A stretch of 35,072 nucleotides of DNA from Clostridioides difficile (GCA_024919175.1 CP103806.1:1-35072), one strand, 5' to 3'; shown: positions 8,774 through 16,601, counted from the first letter of the stretch. Numbers and translations: made by a program. Notes: generated by a model not told the origin, from the sequence alone.

Positions 8774-10102
8774 CTATTCATATTTGATAAACTTAGTTAT
8801 ATGTTTTTCTATTGAGTATTCAAAAGCGTCTAATGTATCAATATCACTAGAGCCATCATCAAGTCTTACATTTTTAGTAATCTCTTTAGAATCCCAAACA
8901 GCACTACATAAAGCAATTTCTAAAGTCTTGCAATCATCAGTATATTTAAAACGTCCTTGTGCCATAAGTCTACTTACAAGATTAATCCTATCATTTATTG
9001 CACTTTTATAAGCATTTACTATTTTCAACCAGCCAAGACCATTTTTTTTAGCTGTAGAACGTAATCCACGAATTAGCACTTGCTCGGCACTATCACAATA
9101 GACGCAAGTTATAGAACCATATACATTTACTATTTTCAAACAAAATTCTACAAATAAAAGACCCAACTTATCCGGGTCTATTTCTCCGAAATGTCTTTCA
9201 CTCGAAAGCGCAATAACATCTCTGCAGCCTCTTGTAATCCCTGTAGCCACAAAGGAATGCCCCGAACCAGTTCCCCCAAAGTCTACGCCTATATTTATCT
9301 CCATCAAACCACTAATTTTTTCTTTTATATTAAATTCTTCTCTATTATCTGCAAATAGTCTATATATAAGCCCTTCCGCAACGCAACGCTGACCTAATAT
9401 ATCTCTCTTATACCAAATAGAACCAACATCATATTGAGTTAGAATTTCCCGTTTACGTTCTTCTGTGACGGTTATATTGTCATTTATGGTAAAATGCTGA
9501 TAATTATAACCACCTATCAATTCACCACTTTCGTTTTTCTCTTTATAATTGTCTATATACTCTGTATAAATAAAAGAGTTAGGATTATCGGGGTTTAAAT
9601 CCCAAAATATTTTACGATTGGTTGATGCTATAATTCTATTAAAAGCCTCTTTTATCGTTTTATCATGGTGTAGATTTATTTCTGTTGCTATCCACATTCC
9701 ATACGAGTTACCCCTTATTTTCTTATAACTATCAGCCTTAGCACCTCCAGCAAAAATAACAATTTTTTGCTTATGTTTAGTTGAAATACCTTTTATATAT
9801 AAGCACTCATTACCTTTAAATTTTCCCCAATGACATTGACCACGAAAAATATATTCAAGTCCAAAACCGTTAGCGTCTCCAATATTAAGTTTTGCATTTG
9901 CGCTTGTAGACCCTGTTGCTAGATGTATTTTATCTTTAGATGTCTTTATTTCATGCGCAAAGGCAAATACATTGTCTACTGTCTTACCTGCTCTAACTGC
10001 TCCCTCTGCAATATTATAAGTATTACTAGCACAACACTTAATATATTCTTTATGTTTATCTCCAAATTTAAAAGGTATAGTTTTCTTCTTAGTTACTGTC
10101 AT
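8774..10102 (-). CDS. Terminase large subunit
   Basis: The 442-residue DNA packaging motor. The Walker A motif is GAVRAGKT (residues 34-41). The Walker B region is KIRGNSYGMWIATEIN, where the usual Asp-Glu pair appears as Thr-Glu. The nuclease domain shows IGVDFGGTGSG (first Asp), VYCDSAE (second) and DTLDAFEYS (third). The family is that of SPP1/A118-like headful (pac) terminases. A headful mechanism would explain why the genome comes out circularly permuted. The gene overlaps the small subunit by 14 bases. Confidence 0.94.
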   Translation of the reverse strand: MTVTKKKTIPFKFGDKHKEYIKCCASNTYNIAEGAVRAGKTVDNVFAFAHEIKTSKDKIHLATGSTSANAKLNIGDANGFGLEYIFRGQCHWGKFKGNECLYIKGISTKHKQKIVIFAGGAKADSYKKIRGNSYGMWIATEINLHHDKTIKEAFNRIIASTNRKIFWDLNPDNPNSFIYTEYIDNYKEKNESGELIGGYNYQHFTINDNITVTEERKREILTQYDVGSIWYKRDILGQRCVAEGLIYRLFADNREEFNIKEKISGLMEINIGVDFGGTGSGHSFVATGITRGCRDVIALSSERHFGEIDPDKLGLLFVEFCLKIVNVYGSITCVYCDSAEQVLIRGLRSTAKKNGLGWLKIVNAYKSAINDRINLVSRLMAQGRFKYTDDCKTLEIALCSAVWDSKEITKNVRLDDGSSDIDTLDAFEYSIEKHITKFIKYE

Positions 10103-10796
10103 AGATTTCCGCCTCTATATCCTCTATATCCTCTATTTCTAAGTCATTTCCAGTCAATTTATTTGTTTTTGCTTTTATCTGCTCTATCCTGCTCTTTTGT
10201 TCTTCTGTTGCTAATTCCCAATTTTTATGAAGTAGTTCCTCATAATCTTTTATCATCTTTGTTAGAGTTTTAAAGGCTGTCGCCTGTGCCTTCATAGCAT
10301 TTGTGACTTTATCCCAAGAATGCTGAACTTGATACTCTTTAAATTTATCCCCACTTTTTACAATGTCAACAGTATGGTCTTTTTTATTTTTAACATGAGT
10401 AGTTTTAAAAGATTTTAATATATTTGCATACTGAATAACTATGCTGTTCCAAAGTATATCCAAGGAATTACAACCATCTTTTTCGATATACTTAACTATT
10501 TTGTAAGTATCAGCAGGTAAGTGCTTAGATAAAAAACCATGTGTGCGTGCATTTTGATTGCCTGCTGGAGCGCCCCCTTCATGCCCTAACGCATTTTGAT
10601 TGCCTGCTGGAGCGCCAACCTTCTTATTTATACCTAGCTTATAATCCCATCTATCAACTTTTTTCCAGCGACTAATGTTGCAACTCTTTTCATCTAGCGT
10701 TTTAGCAATATCAACTAATTTTATTTTCCCATTTTTTTCTTTATAAATCTCAAACGCTTTTCCTCGATTGGAATTTTCTATTGAAATGCAAATCAA
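10089..10796 (-). CDS. Terminase small subunit
   Basis: About 235 residues. An N-terminal DNA-binding region (KLVDIAKTLDEKSCNISRWKK) is followed by two GAPAGNQNA repeats and then a helical oligomerisation part. This combination is typical of small terminases of clostridial phages, which recognise the pac site. The start is unclear. A strong AAAGGAG abuts a TTG at 10796, with no room between them, and the next in-frame codons at good spacing are ATT (10787) and ATA. The gene may use a non-standard start. A terminator ends only about 10 bases upstream. Confidence 0.85.
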   Translation of the reverse strand: MICISIENSNRGKAFEIYKEKNGKIKLVDIAKTLDEKSCNISRWKKVDRWDYKLGINKKVGAPAGNQNALGHEGGAPAGNQNARTHGFLSKHLPADTYKIVKYIEKDGCNSLDILWNSIVIQYANILKSFKTTHVKNKKDHTVDIVKSGDKFKEYQVQHSWDKVTNAMKAQATAFKTLTKMIKDYEELLHKNWELATEEQKSRIEQIKAKTNKLTGNDLEIEDIEDIEAEIYDSN

Positions 10797-10807
10797 CTCC
10801 TTTCAAT

Positions 10808-10836
10808 AAAAAAAGACCAGTCAACTAGTCTTTTTG
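10808..10836 (-). terminator. Terminator overlapping the end of the serine recombinase gene
   Basis: The inverted repeat AAAAAGACCAGT / ACTAGTCTTTTT (one mismatch) is followed on the minus strand by a run of eight T. It includes the stop codon of the serine recombinase gene and lies right before the small terminase ribosome site. It can work in both directions. Confidence 0.8.
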
Positions 10837-11394
10837 TTTTCGCTTTGCTCTTTGCAATGTACTCTTACTAATCCCTGTCATGCTCTCTACTTGCGTATAA
10901 GAATTAGTTTTTAATAACTCTAAAGCATGTTCTATTTGCGTCTTAGTATATTTTTGAGGTCTGCCCTCTCTAAAATTAGGATTTTGTTTCGCTATCTCCT
11001 TACCTGCAAAAGTTCGTTCTAAAATTAAATTTCTTTCCATTTCTGCAACTGCAAGTAAAGTCGTTATAAAAAACTTACCAAGTGTAGTATTTTCTAAAAG
11101 CCCCACATTAATTACATGTACTGAGATATTAGCATTAAATAAACTTTGTATAAGATTAATTCCTTCTGTTGCATTTCTTGCAAGTCTATCTAATTTAGTT
11201 ACAACTAATTTATCTCCCTCTTGCATTTGCTTAACCATTTCATCAAATACAGGTCTATGTGTTGTTGACCCTGTAAATTGTTCTCTAAATATTTTAGCAT
11301 CACTATAATGTTTTCTTATTTCCTGTTCTTGTTGCTCTAAACTATTATTATCAATTTGTACTTTACTGCTTACCCGACAATACCCAAATATCAT
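10825..11394 (-). CDS. Small serine recombinase (resolvase/invertase family)
   Basis: A 189-residue protein starting MIFGYCRVSSK, with the catalytic serine at about residue 9. Other family marks are SLEQQEQEI, REQFTGSTTHRPVFDEM, the KLDRLARN motif, and the AEMERNLILERTFAGKE helix. A C-terminal helix-turn-helix follows (YTQVESMTGISKSTLQRAKR). The ATG at 11394 is preferred over a GTG at 11433, because GGGGGTG precedes it by seven bases. Small serine recombinases resolve multimers or invert segments. In a plasmid-like prophage, dimer resolution is the most likely job. The gene has its own promoter inside an inverted repeat and its own terminator. Confidence 0.9.
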   Translation of the reverse strand: MIFGYCRVSSKVQIDNNSLEQQEQEIRKHYSDAKIFREQFTGSTTHRPVFDEMVKQMQEGDKLVVTKLDRLARNATEGINLIQSLFNANISVHVINVGLLENTTLGKFFITTLLAVAEMERNLILERTFAGKEIAKQNPNFREGRPQKYTKTQIEHALELLKTNSYTQVESMTGISKSTLQRAKRKQKD

Positions 11395-11412
11395 AAAAAT
11401 ACACCCCCACTT

Positions 11413-11486
11413 TTGACTACGAGTTATGACCACCTTCTATATGTTCATTTTACTACATAATCAAATCGTAGTCAATACTGTACAGT
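11413..11486 (-). promoter_or_regulatory. Serine recombinase promoter and inverted-repeat binding site
   Basis: On the minus strand, TTGACT (11475-11470) and TAAAAT (11452-11447) are spaced 17 bases. A perfect 10-bp inverted repeat (TTGACTACGA at 11413-11422, TCGTAGTCAA at 11466-11475) flanks the start region and includes the -35 box. A perfect palindrome, ACTGTACAGT (11477-11486), lies just upstream. The arrangement suggests autoregulation by the recombinase, or its crossover/accessory site. Confidence 0.75.
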
Positions 11487-11879
11487 TTTGAATACGGTGA
11501 ATTTTTTTAAATGAATCAAAAGTACCTATAAGTATTGTTATTACTCTTATAAAAAGGTGTAATTGAATTGTTTCCATGTGAGTTTTGCCTTTTTTGGTGC
11601 ATCAAACTCTTTTTTTTACTTTCCAACCACAATGTTTTATTTTTGTAATCTTAACGCTATAGTTCGTGTTAGCTTCTAAGCTTCACCATAGCCATTTTAA
11701 CGTTAAATAGCTTCTACCCCAGTATTTATAATGGCTAACGCCTATTTTAACGAATATGGGGTTTTCTTAGAGAATCAGACATTCACTTTTTACTTTTCCT
11801 ACTTTATATATAGCGAAAAAAATGTATTGAATGTATAGGTCTTTATTTTTCCAACATTCAAAAAGACAAAATAAAAAAA
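11487..11879. other. Non-coding stretch with repeated boxes, candidate att/res site
   Basis: No gene is seen here. The stretch lies between the two recombinase genes. It has three TTAACG boxes (11651, 11697, 11747) with a CTAACG at 11735. It also has the direct repeat TAGCTTCTA at 11670 and 11708, and a pair of imperfect inverted arms (TACCCCAGTATT and AATATGGGGT). These are the kinds of repeats expected of arm and core sites for a tyrosine recombinase or subsites for a resolvase. The exact crossover cannot be set from sequence alone. Confidence 0.45.
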
Positions 11880-12488
11880 TCACCCTATTAGGTCGTTTAA
11901 AAACATGCTATATTCTTGATATTGTTCTTCATTAAGTCCTAGATACACTTTAGTTTCTTCTATGCTAGAATGTCCAAGCATTTCCTTAACCCTTACAATA
12001 TCGAATCCACTTTCTTCATATATGGTATGAGCGTATGTTTTACGCATACTATGCGCAGTTATATGTTTAAGCCCAAAGTATGCGCCAGCTTCTTTCAATA
12101 TCACTGTTACTCTCTCAACACCTATGTATGGAGTAACTGATTTCTGCCTGGATGGGAACATGTACTCATAATCCTTCTTGTCTCGGATATAGTTTTTGAG
12201 TACTCTTTCTAAGTTAGGAATTATCGGAGCTTTTCTAGGCTTTTTATTTTTCTTTCTTATGTTCTTAGTCTTTTCTTTCTTACTCTCCATTATTAAGAAA
12301 TAACCTTCGTCTAACGCCTTTCTAACATCTCTTACCTGGAGTTTAACCAAATCCCCCGCCCTATATCCTGTTCCTATTCCCAATACAAATAGAACATAAT
12401 TTCTAATATTCTTTTCTTTTAAATATTCTTGTATATTTAAAGCCATATTTTTATCTTTTATGGGGTTTGCTGGTCTTTTTGTACCCAT
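11880..12488 (-). CDS. Short tyrosine recombinase (integrase/Xer-like)
   Basis: A 202-residue protein that is essentially the catalytic domain. The conserved residues are Arg43 (GYRAGDL), His146 and Arg149 (HSMRKT), His173 (GHSS) and the nucleophile Tyr182 (TKVYLGL). Full phage integrases are about 350-400 residues. Here the arm-binding and core-binding domains are missing, apart from about 15 N-terminal residues. Similar short enzymes occur on plasmids and in clostridial phages and are thought to resolve dimers. The ATG at 12488 has GAGGGTGG upstream and overlaps the preceding 60-residue ORF by 31 bases. Beyond its 3' end lies the repeat-rich stretch that may be its target. Confidence 0.9.
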   Translation of the reverse strand: MGTKRPANPIKDKNMALNIQEYLKEKNIRNYVLFVLGIGTGYRAGDLVKLQVRDVRKALDEGYFLIMESKKEKTKNIRKKNKKPRKAPIIPNLERVLKNYIRDKKDYEYMFPSRQKSVTPYIGVERVTVILKEAGAYFGLKHITAHSMRKTYAHTIYEESGFDIVRVKEMLGHSSIEETKVYLGLNEEQYQEYSMFLNDLIG

Positions 12489-12640
12489 TTATCGCCACCC
12501 TCTTTTTTACTTGCCATATGCCTATTTCTTGCTTTTATATAATTCTTATGCCTTGTGTTTCTTTCACCTTCAAGGTATTCTTCTGATTGCTGTTCATATT
12601 TATTTATTGCCTCGCTGGCATCTATCCAATTTTTACCCAT
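12458..12640 (-). CDS. Small charged protein upstream of the tyrosine recombinase
   Basis: A 60-residue hydrophilic protein (MGKNWIDASEAINKYEQQ start, KKEGGDKW near the end) with a strong ribosome site, AAGGAGG, five bases before the ATG. It overlaps the recombinase gene by 31 bases in another frame, so the two are likely co-translated. I do not recognise a family. It could help the short recombinase bind DNA, since that enzyme lacks its N-terminal domains, but that is a guess from context. Confidence 0.65.
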   Translation of the reverse strand: MGKNWIDASEAINKYEQQSEEYLEGERNTRHKNYIKARNRHMASKKEGGDKWVQKDQQTP

Positions 12641-12662
12641 TATTTCCTCCTTTTCAAATAAA

Positions 12663-12693
12663 AAAGTCTTGTATCTAAAAAATACAAGACTTT
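12663..12693 (-). terminator. Terminator upstream of the tyrosine recombinase unit
   Basis: A perfect 12-bp stem (AAAGTCTTGTAT / ATACAAGACTTT) with a seven-base loop, followed on the minus strand by TTTTTTATTT. It ends the operon behind the ArpU-like gene and lies right before the AAGGAGG of the 60-residue ORF. A TATAAT on the minus strand at 12757-12752 could start a short leader transcript of about 85 bases that ends here. That leader holds a six-codon ORF. This would make the terminator an attenuator for the recombinase unit. Confidence 0.8.
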
Positions 12694-12812
12694 CAAAAGG
12701 GGACTAACTTTCTATATTTAATTTTCAATGTTCATTTTCTTCCATAATACAATTATAGACCTTTAAAAAAATAAATTGGTGTGTAGCATGTGTTTTTTGT
12801 GTCAACTACTTG

Positions 12813-13262
12813 TTAGTATTTAAAAATTGAAAGCATTTCAGATAATTTTCCTAACGCACTATCAAGTTTTTTATAAACATTCCATCTACAACAATTAACT
12901 TGTGTTGCTATTTTAGTCATTGTCATTTTGTTATTTACATCATAAAAATATTTTAACCTTATAATTTCTCTTTCATCACTTTCTAATTCTTCCATATATG
13001 AGTAAACAATTTTTACCCTTTTCTCTACATATTCAATTTCTGACTCTTTTAATAGAATTTGTTGCTCTGAATTAATAATCATATCATCCAGCCCCTTCGG
13101 GCTTGTCTTTATCTTAAAACCTAATTCATTAAAATTAATCTCGCTATATTTTTCACTTTCTTTCAAAATGGCAATCTCTTTTTTTAATATATTGATTCTT
13201 CGCTTCCTATCTCCCAAATCATTCAAATAGCGACCAGTTTTTTTTATTCTTTCCTTATCCAT
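12813..13262 (-). CDS. ArpU/sigma-region-4-like late transcription regulator
   Basis: A 149-residue protein. It has a helical coiled N-terminal part, then ELESDEREIIRLKYFYD and MTMTKIATQVNCCRWNVYKKLDSALGKL, the helix-turn-helix of ArpU/RinA-type phage regulators, which resembles sigma factor region 4. Proteins of this group at the end of the early operon switch on late (packaging and structural) genes. The ATG at 13262 is chosen because GGAGG lies five bases before it. An ATG-like codon at 13274 overlaps the previous stop and has no ribosome site. Confidence 0.82.
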   Translation of the reverse strand: MDKERIKKTGRYLNDLGDRKRRINILKKEIAILKESEKYSEINFNELGFKIKTSPKGLDDMIINSEQQILLKESEIEYVEKRVKIVYSYMEELESDEREIIRLKYFYDVNNKMTMTKIATQVNCCRWNVYKKLDSALGKLSEMLSIFKY

Positions 13263-13273
13263 AAAAACCTCCA

Positions 13274-14245
13274 TTACTCACTTTCAAAATTCATATATTT
13301 TAAAACTTTCCCAATACCTAACTCATCCATGCAATATTTGTGCAATGTAGGATGACTTTCTTTTAACATCTGAAAACGATTAGGCGTCGTGTCATAAGAA
13401 AGCCCAAACATGCAATAAATACACCCTGTACGTTTACATAAAGTAGTTCTATACTCTTCCTTAAAATCAAGACTACTATCTTTTACAACTTCCCCATAAA
13501 TTTGTGCAATAGGTAACTTATTGATGTAAATATACTCCAATATATCTTGTTCAGTCCAAAAACTAAGAGGAGCAGAGAGCGGTCTCTTTTCATCAAAGGA
13601 ATTACAACCATTTTTTAAATATTTTCTTTTTCTAATAGAACTTTCTTCCGCTAGAGTTCCAACAATGCCCTTTAGACCTGTTTCTTTTTCAAATTTTTCA
13701 AAAGGTTGTTTTTTCATAATATCACAACATTTATCTGAAATTTTAAAAGGAGCATCAACCAAATAACGCCACTTTTTAGAAATAATAAACTGACTCTTAG
13801 TGCCATCTTTATTAATCCCATATAGGTGCTTATTTATTAAAACTTCACTTTTAGAGTTTCTAACTTTAGATATGTAATGACTTTGTTCTTTGCTGACAAC
13901 TGGATAACCATACTTTTCTATAACATCTTTAAAGGACATTTTAGGTCTTATAACTATTACATTTTCTTTTGTTTTTACAAATCCCTTTAGTTCCGGATAT
14001 TCCAGTCCTGGGTCGCAAAAAACTGCTGGAATTTCTTTATATACTTGTCTAGCAATATCTAAAAGAACAGTACTATCCTTACCGCCACTAAAACTAACAT
14101 AAACATTGCCCTGGTAACGGTCATACCATTCTCTAATTCTTTTTTTAGTTAGTATTATTTTTGCTTCAAGGGGCAATGATTGTTTTTGCTTCAAGTACCC
14201 TTCTTTTAACTTTTTCAATTCTTCCTTGGAATAATTAATCTCCAT
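13274..14245 (-). CDS. Phosphoadenosine phosphosulfate reductase family protein
   Basis: A 323-residue N-type ATP pyrophosphatase. The PP-loop SGGKDSTVLL is at residues 53-62. AVFCDPGLEYPELKGFV and an ESSIRKR-like substrate region follow. Near the C-terminus is a cysteine cluster, TTLCKRTGCIYCMFG. The start is the ATG at 14245 with GGAG nine bases upstream; the open frame further upstream overlaps another small gene. Such proteins are common in phages of Firmicutes. The chemistry should be ATP-dependent activation of a substrate, perhaps linked to sulfur transfer. No Dnd-like partners are present, so a role in phosphorothioate DNA is not supported. Confidence 0.85.
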   Translation of the reverse strand: MEINYSKEELKKLKEGYLKQKQSLPLEAKIILTKKRIREWYDRYQGNVYVSFSGGKDSTVLLDIARQVYKEIPAVFCDPGLEYPELKGFVKTKENVIVIRPKMSFKDVIEKYGYPVVSKEQSHYISKVRNSKSEVLINKHLYGINKDGTKSQFIISKKWRYLVDAPFKISDKCCDIMKKQPFEKFEKETGLKGIVGTLAEESSIRKRKYLKNGCNSFDEKRPLSAPLSFWTEQDILEYIYINKLPIAQIYGEVVKDSSLDFKEEYRTTLCKRTGCIYCMFGLSYDTTPNRFQMLKESHPTLHKYCMDELGIGKVLKYMNFESE

Positions 14246-14372
14246 GATTCCCTGCTCCTTGCTTCTCTTTTTTGTATTTAGTTTTGCATTTCCTGCAACA
14301 AAAATTTTGCTTTGATTTAAATTCTGTATAAAATAACTTACCACACCATGAACAAATTCGCCTTACTCGCAC
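14235..14372 (-). CDS. Small zinc-ribbon protein
   Basis: A 45-residue protein translated from a GTG at 14372 with AAGGTG eight bases upstream. It carries two cysteine knuckles, ICSWCGK near the start and CCRKCK in the middle, in a lysine-rich background. This is a short zinc-ribbon of the type seen as small HNH-less or DNA-binding phage proteins. It overlaps the start of the PAPS-reductase-family gene by 11 bases, which supports translational coupling. Function unknown. Confidence 0.65.
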   Translation of the reverse strand: MRVRRICSWCGKLFYTEFKSKQNFCCRKCKTKYKKEKQGAGNHGD

Positions 14373-14388
14373 TATATAAGCACCTTCT

Positions 14389-14559
14389 TTATATTATCAA
14401 TTTTTCTATAATTGTTTTTTTAATAATCTCAACATTTTCGTATTTTTTCTCTTTTTCTTTTTTAAATGCTCTAGCATCTTTCAAAGTGTCAAAACTTTTT
14501 TTGCTAAATTTTAAAGTCTTTAAATCGAAGTACACAACATTATATTTAGTCTCTTTCAT
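14389..14559 (-). CDS. Small lysine-rich hypothetical protein
   Basis: A 56-residue protein (MKETKYNVVYFDLKTLKFSK start) with a charged central helix (FKKEKEKKYE). The ATG at 14559 has AAGGA eight bases before it and overlaps the end of the preceding gene by 14 bases, as is usual in this operon. I do not recognise the family. Confidence 0.65.
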   Translation of the reverse strand: MKETKYNVVYFDLKTLKFSKKSFDTLKDARAFKKEKEKKYENVEIIKKTIIEKLII

Positions 14560-14908
14560 CTTCAACATCCTTTACATACCAACCAGTTCGTGTTGGTCTC
14601 CCTCGCCAAATAACAGGATACAAGTTTTTAACATTCAAAAAATTTTCTGCTTCATCTATAGTCATTTCTTTTATTTCACCTGTTTTTGCATTTATAAGCT
14701 TTACCTTTTTGCGTTCTTTTTTCTGGTGTTCTCTAATTTTCAATGCGCTACACGCCTTAGTGGAACTAGCCAAAACCTTTTTATTTTCACGGATTTTAAC
14801 TGGCTTTATGCAACAATATAGGGCTAAATAATTTCTAAAAGTTGGGTCATCTTCCATAAAATTTGGATTAACTGAACCACTAAAAATTTTTTCTACTTTT
14901 TCAATCAT
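14546..14908 (-). CDS. Hypothetical phage protein
   Basis: A 120-residue protein. The middle is lysine-rich (IREHQKKERKKVKL). The C-terminal half, VKLINAKTGEIKEMTIDEAENFL, looks like a small beta-hairpin plus helix module and ends in a basic, tryptophan-containing tail (WRGRPTRTGWYVKDVEDE). It follows SSB in the early operon with AGGTG before the ATG. No known function is recognised; replication-associated by context only. Confidence 0.7.
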   Translation of the reverse strand: MIEKVEKIFSGSVNPNFMEDDPTFRNYLALYCCIKPVKIRENKKVLASSTKACSALKIREHQKKERKKVKLINAKTGEIKEMTIDEAENFLNVKNLYPVIWRGRPTRTGWYVKDVEDERD

Positions 14909-14920
14909 TTAATCACCTGC

Positions 14921-15328
14921 TTAAAAAGGTATATCGTCGTCGTCTATAGCCTGGAAGCCTTGTGGGTCTAAGCCTCCCGGCTCAAACTTACATTCTTTTC
15001 CATTATCTTCTTTTTTGTAATCTAAAAATTTCATCCTGTTAGCGTGAACTTTTGTATAAGTTCTTTTCTCGTCGTCTTTTTCATAGTGTTCAACTCTTAT
15101 AGACCCTTGAACCGCTACTAATCTGCCTTTATTTAAATTATTAGCACATATTTCTGCTAATTTTCCCATTACTTCAACAGGAATAAAATCAGTTTCCTTA
15201 GTGCCATCTTTTTTAACATAGTCCCTATCAACTGCAATAGAAAAGGTTGATACAGCTACCCCCGAGCCTGGTATATATTTAAGGTCGGGGTCTCTTGTTA
15301 ATCTGCCAATCAATACGCTATTATTCAT
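14921..15328 (-). CDS. ssb: Single-stranded DNA-binding protein
   Basis: A 135-residue OB-fold protein: MNNSVLIGRLTRDPDLKYIP, FSIAVDR, TDFIPVEVMGKLAE, GRLVAVQGSIRVEHYE. The acidic tail ends DDDDIPF, the usual partner-binding tip. The start is the ATG at 15328; AAGGAAGG lies upstream, and bacterial SSBs begin with MNN(S/V). It binds single-stranded DNA during phage replication and recombination. Its gene overlaps a 39-residue membrane ORF by eight bases. Confidence 0.95.
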   Translation of the reverse strand: MNNSVLIGRLTRDPDLKYIPGSGVAVSTFSIAVDRDYVKKDGTKETDFIPVEVMGKLAEICANNLNKGRLVAVQGSIRVEHYEKDDEKRTYTKVHANRMKFLDYKKEDNGKECKFEPGGLDPQGFQAIDDDDIPF

Positions 15329-15440
15329 TTTCAAAACCTTCCTTACATTTCTCACATTCCTTTAAATCAATTCTGTATTCATATATACGACCAATAAAAA
15401 ATGCAAATATAATTAGAATTATCATTCCTAAAAAATTCAT
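15321..15440 (-). CDS. Small single-membrane-span protein with CxxC
   Basis: A 39-residue protein (MNFLGMIILIIFAFFIGRIY) with one hydrophobic helix at the N-terminus, then a short charged tail with the pair CEKC. GGGAAG stands eight bases before the ATG. The ATG overlaps the stop of the previous ORF (TAATG), and the end overlaps the start of SSB. It is not recognised. The coupled layout makes it likely to be a real gene. Confidence 0.6.
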   Translation of the reverse strand: MNFLGMIILIIFAFFIGRIYEYRIDLKECEKCKEGFENE

Positions 15441-15616
15441 TATATATCTTCCCTTTCATCCACTATAATGTCAAATCCACATTTACACTTTCTATGAAAT
15501 GTATACTCATCAACGATTAAACTTCCTTCGCCTTCTCCAAGTTCATCACTTCCACACTCTGGACAAAAGCAATACATTGCCAATAGTTTTAAAACATTTT
15601 TCATTTTCATATTCAT
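15440..15616 (-). CDS. Small zinc-ribbon protein
   Basis: Up to 58 residues with two cysteine pairs, CFCPECGSDE and RKCKCGFDI, in the arrangement of a zinc ribbon. Three ATG codons lie in frame at 15616, 15610 and 15604. GGAGG is best spaced for the one at 15610. The gene sits in a chain of overlapping small ORFs upstream of SSB. Function unknown. Confidence 0.65.
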   Translation of the reverse strand: MNMKMKNVLKLLAMYCFCPECGSDELGEGEGSLIVDEYTFHRKCKCGFDIIVDEREDI

Positions 15617-15640
15617 ATACCTCCATTCGTCATTTAAAAA

Positions 15641-15790
15641 TTATTCCATTTCGCTTAATTCATCTACGCAATTTAAGCAGAAATACAGTGTAAAAACTAA
15701 ACCTAGAGCCTCTTTTTCATACTGTACATAGTTATTTTCTTCTATATTTATTGTTCTTTCACAGCAACAACACTGCACAAATTCACTCAT
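15641..15790 (-). CDS. Small cysteine-rich protein
   Basis: A 49-residue protein with four adjacent cysteines (FVQCCCCERTI) and a second pair (YFCLNCVDEL), which can bind zinc. GGGAG precedes the ATG by eight bases. It belongs to the run of Cys-rich small genes in the early operon. No family recognised. Confidence 0.65.
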   Translation of the reverse strand: MSEFVQCCCCERTINIEENNYVQYEKEALGLVFTLYFCLNCVDELSEME

Positions 15791-15813
15791 ACTTAAGCTC
15801 CCTTATATTTTTT

Positions 15814-16062
15814 CTAGTTTTTAGAATCCTCAATTTTCTTACAAGTATTTACTAATATATCTCTTTTTCCATGCACATCTTCCGCAAAATCAATTTGCTT
15901 GCAACCAAATTTTTCTATACATCCAGCTAAATCACTCATCAAATTACATTCACTTTCTATACTTTCAGAAATATCAATAGCACTTATTTCGCTAGGAATT
16001 TCAATAATAACTTTATGTTTCAAAGAAATCACTTCATCAATATAAAATTTATATCGTTTCAT
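15814..16062 (-). CDS. Hypothetical phage protein
   Basis: An 82-residue, acidic protein beginning MKRYKFYIDEVISLKHKVII, with an alternating beta/alpha pattern. AGAGAGG is eight bases before the ATG. The family is not recognised; early-operon accessory protein by position. Confidence 0.7.
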   Translation of the reverse strand: MKRYKFYIDEVISLKHKVIIEIPSEISAIDISESIESECNLMSDLAGCIEKFGCKQIDFAEDVHGKRDILVNTCKKIEDSKN

Positions 16063-16106
16063 TTACTAAACCTCTCTTATTTCTACAAGGAAATTATTTA
16101 TTTTAC

Positions 16107-16418
16107 TTAACCCTTTTTTATAGGTATAGAATTAAGACATTTCTGCTTAATTCTAATGCTTTTAGTTCTATTATAGATTGCTATTGCTTTCCTCGTTTCT
16201 TTATTTAAAATACAATCTATAAACAAACTATATACATCTAATTCACTTTTATATTCTTTCAACTGTTCTTCTAAAATTTGAATCAATTCTTCATTGTTGC
16301 TCATAATACGTTCATAAAGCTTTATTTTATCGTCCCTTACTTTGTTTTCTTCTTTCAAGCATTCAATATTTCTATCTACCTGCTCCTGGGAAACGATTAA
16401 GTATTTACCTATTTTCAT
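16107..16418 (-). CDS. Coiled-coil hypothetical protein
   Basis: A 103-residue protein with a heptad-like central helix from about residue 10 to 65 (NIECLKEENKVRDDKIKLYE and following) and a basic C-terminus. The ATG at 16418 overlaps the stop of the upstream ORF (ATGA). Function unknown. Confidence 0.7.
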   Translation of the reverse strand: MKIGKYLIVSQEQVDRNIECLKEENKVRDDKIKLYERIMSNNEELIQILEEQLKEYKSELDVYSLFIDCILNKETRKAIAIYNRTKSIRIKQKCLNSIPIKKG

Positions 16419-16579
16419 TGCCCAGCCTCCTGTTCACTTTCCTCTCTTATTTTCTTAAGAGCTAACTCAATTAAATCTATTTTACTAAGATGAGGATTTT
16501 CTTCCCTTAATTCAAGAGCAACATTACCAACGTATTCCCCACGTTCAATTGCTCCCATTTTTGTTATATCTTTATACAA
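16415..16579 (-). CDS. Small hypothetical protein (TTG start)
   Basis: A 54-residue helical protein. The TTG at 16579 has GGAG eight bases before it; an internal ATG seven codons later has no good ribosome site. The middle (NVALELRE, LSKIDLIELALKKIREE) looks like a small helical bundle. It overlaps the next gene by four bases. The family is not recognised. Confidence 0.6.
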   Translation of the reverse strand: MYKDITKMGAIERGEYVGNVALELREENPHLSKIDLIELALKKIREESEQEAGQ

Positions 16580-16601
16580 AATAAACACTCCTTTTTTTTA
16601 A

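Noticed and set aside
13274..14245. Phosphorothioate DNA modification system (Dnd)
   Set aside because: Only a PAPS-reductase-family protein is present; no DndB, DndD or DndE-like gene is in the genome.
14348..14821. 157-codon plus-strand open frame
   Set aside because: Rich in Phe, Leu, Ser and Tyr from AT-rich antisense DNA, with no ribosome site; it covers three real minus-strand genes.
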